From Oxyruncus cristatus (taxonomy: Eukaryota > Chordata > Aves > Passeriformes > Cotingidae), in NCBI GenBank assembly GCA_013399855.1, contig VXAY01002132.1, forward strand, positions 875,968 through 939,967: a stretch of 64,000 nt of DNA, given 5' to 3'. The translations under genes and the position numbers were made by a program. The first letter of the stretch is position 1. Each line of letters begins with the position of its first letter. The notes beneath the pieces were generated by a model that was given only the letters and a program-made list of their open reading frames with translations, was not told where the DNA came from and ran no database searches. Shown piece by piece: positions 54,851 to 64,000 of this stretch.

Positions 54851-57800
54851 TTCATAAGTGTACATGACAAAGCTGAAACATGCTGCATGACAAGCCTTCT
54901 TTAGTTCCTCTGCAAATCTGCCATTTCCTGGGTTCACTTGTTGCCCTGCAGTTCTTGGGCTAGAACAGTGATCAGCTTTTCCCCATCATCTTTCTCCACG
55001 CAAATCCTGACTCCACAGATCTCTTCCATGCTGTTCCTACCAGCCCCTCTTCCCATGAATGCAGTGGGAACCACATCCAGCAACTCAGTCCTTGGACAGG
55101 AGCTGTTTCAGACCTCTCACCTGAGGAATCTGGAAACACAAACTCTTTTCCAGAGCACACAGGTTGAATGCAGGACATTTGCAAATTTACCTTCTTCTAA
55201 CGGATCAGCTGCATGTGGCAGTAGCACAACAATTATTAATAATGTCCATTTCAATTAAAATAAACAAACAAAAGAAAAAAACCCTGCAGATTGCAGATAC
55301 TCTGGGAAAGTCATCTTCAAAAGCTCTGTGCCAAAGGAAGGTCACAGAACCAGAACGAAAGGCAAATCCACTGTGCTGTGGGTCAGGCTAAGAAAGGGGG
55401 AGAATACATGACATTCCAAAGTTGGCACATGATCAAGAAAAGCTGCTTAGTGAAATCCACTGACCCAAACAGTGAAGGAAAAGCCTTGTCCAGAAGCCTG
55501 AGCATGCTCCTAAAACTGACAGGCATCCTAAATACATTCAGGGATTTGTAGAGTCATTTCAAAGACAGTCCAACCTTCCGTTTAAACAGACAACTGAAGT
55601 TATTCCCATGTTGACTTCTTTTCTTCCAAAAAATTCCATTTTACCGATATTCAAAATAAAGCTGGGTTTGGGGGTTTTTTCCACCAAGAAAAATTCCAAA
55701 CAAAAACCAAAAAAAAAACCACCCCAACTTCATTCAACCCGAACAAACAAACAGCATCTGCTTTTTCCAAGACCACTGCTCCTCTCCAGCACAGCATGTA
55801 CATGTTCCTACAGACAGCCCCAGAACACCAGGGCTATTCCACTGTAATCCATTCCACGGTCAGGCTCCAGCTGCTTTTCTCCAGTTTTCAAACCTCCCTC
55901 ACTGCAACAACTGCATTTGTAGTGCCTGCTGCAGAGCCCCAGGCAAGCCCTGTGTACCTGGAGGGGTACTCTGGTTGAGGAACCAGCAGGCATCTGGAGA
56001 CAGCAAAGAAACCGGGATCCTCAATGTCTTCTCCAGACAGAGCGAAACAGAGGAGACAGCAGGTTCCTGGCCGTGCCTCTCTCCAGCAGGATTGCTGCTG
56101 GCACAGCAGGGAAAAGGCAGGAAGTCCAAGGAGAAGAGGAGCGGTGGGGTTCCAGTCTCACGGCTGCCAATAAAACCATCTAGTATGGATCAGACCCAGA
56201 GAGTTACAACAGGATCTCAAGTATCTGAGCCAGCCCTGTAAAACAAGGCAGATGGAGGGGCTGAGGGCAGGCAGGGACGGGGAAGGTGGAACTGGCCTGT
56301 GACCCTGCACTCTGGGGGAAAGCTGCTGAGAGCACAGCAACACCCAGGCTTGGGCTGAGACCACCCTGAGACCACCCTTAGAAATGAAACCATCAGCACT
56401 GCCCAGGGCCCTCTCCTGCTTTCCAGACCCTCACTGCTGAGCTGGGAGGAGAAGCCATAAGGCTTTGCAGACCCACAGGCTGCCCAGCAGAGGCTGGATC
56501 TGAGCAATCCAGGTGCCTCTGGGCACAAGCCTGGCAGACCTATGCTTGCCCTTTGAGCCCTGCCCAGCAGGGAGCTGGCAGCACTGCCATTCCCACACAC
56601 CGTCCCTCTCGCTGCTCTCTGCCATGCACAGGCTCTGCCCAAGTGCTGCTAGAGGCTGATGCTGCCTCCAACAGCCTGCACCAAATCACACAGGCAACAG
56701 TTCCCCAGGGCCCTGGTTCCGCTCGCAAGCAAACCACCCTGCCAGCAAGGTGCTGCCCAGAGAGCAGCCTTGCCTTACTCCACTGAGCCACTTCAAGGTG
56801 TTTTACCAGCACAAAACTAACCCTAGCAAATTATTTCCTGTTGATCTGGCAGCCTGAAGAGGCTCAGACAATTTCAGATAAGCCCTGTTGCAACCTGGAG
56901 CGGAAGGGTAGGCCCAGCCCATTCAGTGATAGCTCAGCAGGGCAGCAGCTCAGCTCAAACACCAAATACAGCCCCAGCCACCGGCCCCTGCCTGTGTGAC
57001 GCTGTCATTCTCCAGCCCAAGCCTGGCTTGTGCATTTGTCCCTGCCAACACGCAGGGAGCCCCAGTGCCCTGCTGTGGAGAGGGACCAGACAGGAGCACT
57101 GGGGAACAGCCAACCTCGTATTAGGAGAAGCAGCTTCCCTGCAGGTCCCTGTGGCACACTGGCACATTGCCTGTCCCTGCCTTTTAACTTCATGTCGAAG
57201 TAGAAGGATGAAATGGGCCTCGGGCAGCAAAAGTCTTTCTGATGGAACAGAAAGTGATTCAAAAGGCACAGAATCTTCCTTCCAAAAGTTTTCTTTTCAA
57301 CCAGTGCTCTTGAAAGATCTAGAACGGGAGCTGCACGCAGGTGGCCATAAAAGCAGCATGCAAGTAGGGCATGGAACAGCAGCACACGAGCACCACCACT
57401 GCACTGTGCCAGCAGGAGCCCACCAAGGCGGCGTGGGTGCTATGGAAAAGGTCTTAAAGTTCTGTGGCTACCCAAGCAACCAAGGCAGCACTGAGGGATC
57501 GCACTGTGAACCATCCAATTAGCTGAGAAATACCGGTGGGAACTGCCTGGTTTGGAAGAGGCCAGGCAGACCCCTAGACGGGGGAGCGGGAAGATACATT
57601 AGAAAAAAAATCCAAGGGTTGGGATTTCATGCAGAGCCTGGTAGAGTGATGGTGCGCAAGAGGCACACTGAGAGTGCAAAGCTTCAGCTGGGACCCATTG
57701 AACACGGGCAAGGTTCAGCTGCATACAGAGCCAGAGGGTTTTAAGTACAGGTAATAAAAACATGTGCCAGAGAAGTCTGGATGGATGTGAGCCAATCCCA

Positions 57801-60800
57801 TGACCAGGAAAGCAGACCTGATACCCCTCTGAGCAACTCATTTTCTTGATCTTCAGAAAAAGATGCAGGTCATGATGGAAATCAAGTGAGCTCCTATTGG
57901 AATGCCAGCATTAAAAGATTTCAAAGCAGCTTCATCTGGGATCTGGAGGGTATTCAGGTGTGATGCCCTAATATAGAAGAGGGAGGAAAACCAGGGAGCT
58001 CAAAAAACTCTTTCAATTCCCTTATCTGTACATGTGTAGTTGAATTTCTTCAAACACAGGCTAAAAGATGACCCCCCAACTGCAACCTGCAAACACTCAC
58101 ACAGGCAACAGACTCTGACCTTTGAAGTCCTTTTGTTGCAGCAGACAAAAGGCAGAATAGTAACAACAACACAGAAACCAACGCTCAAAATTCAAGCTAC
58201 AAAGATGTCACAGCCTCTTGAGATTCAAGAGAACAGAAGAAGCAGTGCCCCAGCCCTCTGTGCTGCCCCTCTCCTCATGCTGTTCCACAGCTGTCCAGTG
58301 ATGCACACTGGGAACCAACCCACACGGGCTCAGCAAAGGAAACAGCCTGTTCCAGCCCAAGCTCCTTCCCACATGGCTCCACAAACACTTGTGCCAGCAG
58401 AAGGAAAGGGGAAGAAGCAGGAACAAACAGAGCAGCTGGAGCCAGATGACTGGACTGCTTCTGAAGGCAGTACAGTTTGAAGTGATTATGAAAACGGGGC
58501 CAGAAACTCTCACTTGTAGCACTTGTTGTGAAGCCAATTATCTCGGGGAGGTGGTGGGTTCGGCATCTCTTGATGCTTAAATAACCTTCTGAGAAGTGCC
58601 CTCAGTGCAGGTGTTGAGTGCAGCAAGAATAAAAATACTACTGTATCACCAGAGGCAGAGTGAATTTTTTTGGTGGGGTCATTAGATGGGAAAACATCCA
58701 AACCATTCACAGATTTCTCCAGAACTCTGACAGCCAAGCCTCACGCATGGGCAGCTCCTACTGAGGGGTTCCCAAAGGAGGAATTTCCCCCGTCTGGAGC
58801 ACCCACAAGGAACTAGGTGGAAGGGAGCCAAGCAGAGCAGGCTGGGCAGAGGGGCCTTTTCCATCTCCTAAACATGTGGCCCCAATGACAGAGGCAGGTT
58901 CACAGCCCCAGCCAAGCACACAGGGCCCAGGTGATGAGCGATTCTCAACTCCACCTTCCAGAGCAAACTCAACCCAGAGCCATCTACAACCTGCCTGGAT
59001 ACCAGCAAGGGGAACAGCCTGCATGGAAAACATAGCCAACAATGAGAGAGGGAGAGGAATACCTTCTGGAGTACGTTGCTGTCTTCACCCCGTTTGTGTT
59101 TCTCCATGAACACACCCTGCAGCTTTGCCCAGAGAGCACCAGCCTGCCACCACATCCAACAGCCTCAGCGAGAGCTGGTTTCCACCACGACATCCATTAC
59201 CAGCTACCAGATGGCTGATGTACCTCAGGAGTCCAGGATGGCACCACTGCTCCAGTGCCACAGAGAATGCAGCCACAATGGATAACAAGCGTAGTCACAT
59301 TAACAACTCAAATATTAACCATTCCAGCTATAAACAACTGACTGCCAGCACTGGAAGTGCATCCAGAGGAAGGATCATCTTGTTTCTGAATGCTACTCAA
59401 AGGTAACCACAGCTGCCTGCTGGGTTAGTGGACCCCTCTGCTCTGGAGTCCCCAGCAGCCTCAAAGCACAGTTGTCTCAATGCTCTCTATTCTTCAGCTC
59501 CTCATTAACAAAGAAACAGGAAAAAGTGATCTCAGAAACTATTTTAGTGCACATTTAACTCATTTAAAGAATTCAATGGGGCTTCAGAAGATCCTGTTTC
59601 AGATTTACTTCCATTACTAGTAAAAGAGATGCCCTGTAAAGTACTGGCTGACCCACAAGTACCATAGACACAGTCACTGCCTCTATTATACAGCAAGGTG
59701 AGAGTCACAAAAATGCCTTTGTCAGTGTAGCCACAGCCCCACTCAAGAAACAGAAGACAAACCCAACAAAGGCGTGATTTTTCATTGAAATTCTGCATTT
59801 TCAAGTTTTTTCTATGAGCTCTCACATTCATCACAAGTACAGTAAGGGTTCAGGACACAAGGAAAGATAGGAAAGCATCACTGGGGTGAAGCTCAGGAGA
59901 GCAGTAAACACTGGCTCTGGTTGCTTTTGGAATAGCTGATGCTCACGCGTCCACCCCAAGAGCAATTTTCTTGGTAAATTAATGCCTCTTAGTGATTACA
60001 ACATTGTTCATTTAGAAAATTTGAGATCAATAAACAATTGATGGAAAAGTAACTGCCAAAACCAGCAACCTCCTCTAAAAAGATCACAATAGGCCAAAAC
60101 AAAAATTATATGAGACCAAAAGCCACCCGCCCTCTACAGCCAAAACTCTGGGTACTAAAAACAGCTAAAAATCACTGTTTGTTGTGCTAAATAAAAAGGC
60201 TTCAATGGCAAAGGAGATCAAAACTACCACAAATGACAACATTTCCTATGGAAAGTTACATAAAACCATGCTGAATAGCAACCTAAAAAAATCTTAGAGG
60301 AAATAACAATAACAAACGCTGGAGCCACCAGAAGACACACTTCACACTCAGGAAGGATGGAAGCTGCAGAGCCACTCAGAACAGCTTTCAGTGCATGTTC
60401 CTTTCAAACTCAGAGCATCCTCACCCCCCCATCACACACCTGCTTTCTCCAGCACCACCTCTGTCCACCTGGGTACCAGTGAGAGAATAAGTAATGAGGC
60501 CCAAAGGAGATCCTTCAAAGGAACAGTTAAACAGCCAAGGACTCGGAGCAGAGCTGGTTTGGCCAAAGGTAGGCTTCCTCAGCATTAGCTAATAAAGCAG
60601 CCAGGGACACAGGAGAGCTTGTCTGCTGCTCTGATGCTCTAATTTCTACCCTGGCTAAAGCCCAACAAGCAGGCACACACACCTCCTGCTGGGTCCAACT
60701 GGAAAGCAGTTGCAGGAAGGGCTTGTCTTGCTCTGCAGGCATGGGAACACCTGTGTATATCCATGTGTGCCCAGTGCACTGACTCAAATAGAAATAATCG

Positions 60801-63800
60801 TAATTCTAACTTGGTTTTAGCAAAAAAAAACAATATTAAAAATCTAAGTGAACCGTACTCCTTCAGACTGAGTGAATGGCACATTCTTTCTCACTGTTCT
60901 CCCTGAAATTATAGTCCCAGAGCAGCCAGAGAAGGAGACACTCACACGTTTTGGCACAACTCACAGTCTGCTGTCTTCTACAGTTCACTTCAAGGCTTTC
61001 AATTTAAGCAACAGAGAAACCTACCTCACATGTGCTGATTGCTACAGGGCAGTAACTCCTGAAATATGGAAGCTCTGTTTGTCAATCCCAGCATCTGAGC
61101 CCTCAAGATTTTAAAATTCAAGCTGTTCTAACTTTCACTGAGCCAAAGCCAAGTAAGTGCCAGAGCTGAAGAACAGTAAAAGCAGCGTCCTGTGCAGCTT
61201 CAGGATGACCTCATGGGGATTGTTCCTTTTTAAAGGAAAGCAAACCTTCAAAGCAGGCATTGCTGCTGACCAGCAGAGCAAGGGGCTGGCTCTCAGTGAA
61301 GTGGAAACAGGAAGGGGAGGAGGAGGCAAAGGTAGGCTTTCCAGAAAAGGCAAGATCAGGCATGTCTTGCTATCTCTTCTCCCCTTGGGAAGGCTGTACC
61401 GTGCCACACGGAAGTATTGTGCAATGATACCTCTTAGTTCACTGAGAAGAAATTACATTTCCTTTAATAAACACAGTGCTTTAGAGATGCTCTGATTTTT
61501 AAGGCAAGGTCTGTTTGTTGCTGAAGGCCCCAGAATTTGAGAGCACATCCGCTGCTCAGGTCTGTATCATCACAGTCCTATGATGGGCAAAAAATGGCTT
61601 TAATTATATTAGAAATAAATTGTTTATCCACGTAGTTGAAGAGTGCACCCAAAGGAAATTACAGCAAGAACAAGCCTTATGTCAATCTGACATTTGCCGT
61701 CTCTGCAGCAAACAGAGCCCACGAGCAATGGAACATACACTCTCTAGCTTTAGGAGATCTGACAGCTAAGGTTAATGTGAAGAATAAACTCTCTGCCTTC
61801 ACCAAGTGGGAAACAGCCACTGTTTGTTATTCAAAAGGATTTGACCATAGTTTGGATGATTTGTTCAAAAACTCAGCTACTAATTTGCTCCTCACGGCAT
61901 CGTCCCAACACACAGTAAAAGAAAAAAAATACCACTTCCTCATTCCAGCAGCAACATGGACTGAAACAAGGATGAGAGCTGTGATCTGAAGTGGGCTTCA
62001 ACTGGTCCTGGACAGCAGCTGGATGAGCAGGCCCAAAACCAGGAGCAAACAGTCAGAAATCCCTGAAGTTCAACTAACAAGGATATGACAACAGGCAACC
62101 TCAGCACAGACACGATATCCACTTCTCTCTGCGGAAACCTCACCTCCCGATGGCACAGACAAGCCCGCCTGTGGAAACACAGAGGTTGGCAGGCAAGCCC
62201 TGCCCCCCTCACAGGGCACTGGTGGGAGGGTCTGCAGCGCTCTCTGCAAGTTGATCTGGATGGCACGAGCAAACATCACATACCAGATCAGTCTGGGGTT
62301 CTCCAAGGCCATGGAAAACAGAGCTGCCAGCAAGACCATGGGAACTGCTGCCTAACATATCCACTGCCTTCCAGGGTTAAATCTTGCCTGCTGCCCACTG
62401 AATCTCCTGGGACTAACAGCTGCAGGGTTAGGCCTGTCCCTTCTAAATGCTTTTCTCTCAGAGGGGTGTTACTGGACACTAGCAGAGTAAACAACAGGTC
62501 CTGGTGTCCGTTCAGTTCAACTGGTTCTTCTGCTAATTCTGAACAAAGCAAAAAATAAACAGAAAAAAAAGAGGAAAAAAAAAGAACAAAACAACCAGCC
62601 ACAAAGCTAAAAACAACTCCATCACTGGGGAGACAACTGCCTGCGTGACCCTGGACACCAGGGTTTCCCCTCCTCTGAAGAACTTCCAGCAGCACTGGGA
62701 TGTTTTACCCACCAGCCAAACACGAGTCCCACTAAATTCAGGTTGCAGCACCCACAGCACACACTGAGACATTGTCACACAGCAAAGAGGATAAAACACA
62801 GCTCTCTGAGCAGGCAGGCAACACATGCATTCTGTGGGTTACTTAAAACTACGACAGATACGTACCCAGCAGCAAGGCAGCAACCTCACAGTAACAGAGT
62901 GAGATCTGCTCATTTTGTGCCCCTTTTACTCCAGCTAGGTGATGATAAATGTTAGACTTAGAGCCCAGCACCTCTTCAGCTGAAAAGAAAGGAAACTAAT
63001 CCACGTCTCAGATCAGGGAAAATATTAAGGAAGGAACTCATCCTCGAGTCTTAAGTATTTCTACTGAAATTCTACTGGCAACAGGCTGGTGGCTGCAGAA
63101 CAGCAATTAACAGAAGTGTCACGTCAGGTCACAATTAACGCTGGAACCTCTGAGAAAGGCACATGGTCTCCATGGCATGCCAAAGCCTCCAGAGACAGCT
63201 AAGGAAGAAAGGCAGCAACCACAAGGGAAGAATCTTATCACAGACTGTTCTGCTGGATAAAAGCTCTAGAGTTACAGACAGAGAAATGTCAGGATCTTCA
63301 GCTCACAGCCAGTCCCACTTGGCAGGCACATCCCCAGCAGCACATGGGATGCTCTGCCAAACCTTTTGCTGGATACACTGAATGGAAGAGGAAAACAACC
63401 CGGTACTCCTGGTTGTGTTGCCCATCTTAGGCCTTCAGGACTAACCAGGCTGTGCTTGAGATCCGACACACTGAACGGAATCAAACCTTTACTAATTATA
63501 TCTGAGCATGAGGGCTCTGTGCCCAGAATAAACTGTCCTATCATGCCACTCTCGGCAGCAGACCCTGCCTCTCCCAGGGGAACATGTTGGGACTTGCTGG
63601 CTACTCTCCGGGGCTGGATTCCAGAGGAACAGGACTGATGACCCCAAAAGGAATTCCTATTCCTGCCTGGCGACCTCACTCAGCTGCAGCCTCAGTCCCT
63701 GCCATGAAAGTGAAACGAGCTGTCTGCCAAGTCCAGTGACAAGGGACATAACTCCTGCCTGAGGTGACACATCAGCACCAAGCCATGAGAAGGATGAGCT

Positions 63801-64000
63801 TGCTGGAGAAGAGGTGCCTGCTCTGCTCTGCAGGCGAGCAGAGCTCTCCCATATCCAAAGCTCATCCCCCTGGCTGAAGCCTATCCAGCAGAGAGCAAGA
63901 CATTCCCGAGACCAGGGCCAGCCCATGGCTTTCCCCAGAACCTGAAAAGCCAGTTTGTAGGCAGATCTCTTGCAAGTGGATTGCTTAAAAAAAAAAAAAA

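Larger units (their letters stand above)
51039..64000. other. RHBDF1 first intron or upstream flank, no gene recognised
   Basis: About 13 kb without a conserved coding block. It ends in an A run at the window edge. The RHBDF1 coding exon starts at a splice acceptor, so its 5' UTR exon and CpG promoter must lie here or further right. No CpG-rich block is visible up to 64,000, so further right is likelier. Two transposon remnants were found (52305-52423 and about 54580-54850). Short ORFs across the stretch are judged chance. Confidence 0.6.

Noticed and set aside
63987..64000. Poly-A tail of a retrocopy at the right edge
   Set aside because: The A run is cut by the window end, and no processed coding sequence was recognised before it.

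Overview
The window is ordinary nuclear DNA of a vertebrate, almost certainly a bird. It has multi-exon genes with short GT-AG introns. Its interspersed repeats are chicken-repeat-1 (CR1) LINE fragments with the typical avian 3' end, and no mammalian-type SINEs were seen. No bacterial, viral or mobile gene system was found. All gene calls rest on reading the exons by eye and comparing them with the remembered human orthologues. No search was run.

Four genes fill the window. (1) GTF3C1, plus strand, about 579-25899: 26 coding exons that encode the C-terminal ~1,511 residues of the largest TFIIIC subunit, TFIIIC220; its start lies left of the window. (2) POLR3K, minus strand, 26892-27419: three exons, 108 residues, the small zinc-ribbon subunit of RNA polymerase III. 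(3) SNRNP25, plus strand, 27458-29130: five exons, a U11/U12 minor-spliceosome protein; part of exon 2 is lost in a 71-base run of N. (4) RHBDF1 (iRhom1), minus strand, 31124-51016: 17 coding exons, 856 residues, a catalytically dead rhomboid. Its 5' UTR and promoter must lie beyond 51,038, probably past the right edge, so 51,039-64,000 reads as its first intron or upstream flank.

GTF3C1 and POLR3K converge with about 1 kb between stop codons. POLR3K and SNRNP25 are head to head with only 38 bp between start codons, inside a CpG-rich block. SNRNP25 and RHBDF1 converge. POLR3K-SNRNP25-RHBDF1 is the conserved flank of the alpha-globin locus (human 16p13.3), so MPG, NPRL3 and the alpha-globins are expected to the right. 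In human, GTF3C1 sits elsewhere on 16p, so its place here marks a rearrangement between lineages. Functionally, GTF3C1 and POLR3K serve RNA polymerase III transcription and SNRNP25 serves minor-intron splicing. RHBDF1 is unrelated and acts in ER-to-surface trafficking of ADAM17 and EGF-family ligands.

The most unusual things seen are: an 83-bp near-perfect hairpin in a GTF3C1 intron; a separate inverted duplication with ~114-bp arms at ~95% identity in another GTF3C1 intron; a GC-AG intron in GTF3C1; the 38-bp divergent gene pair; and a SNRNP25 last exon whose conserved codons lie upstream of the only usable splice acceptor. No previously undescribed biological system is claimed.
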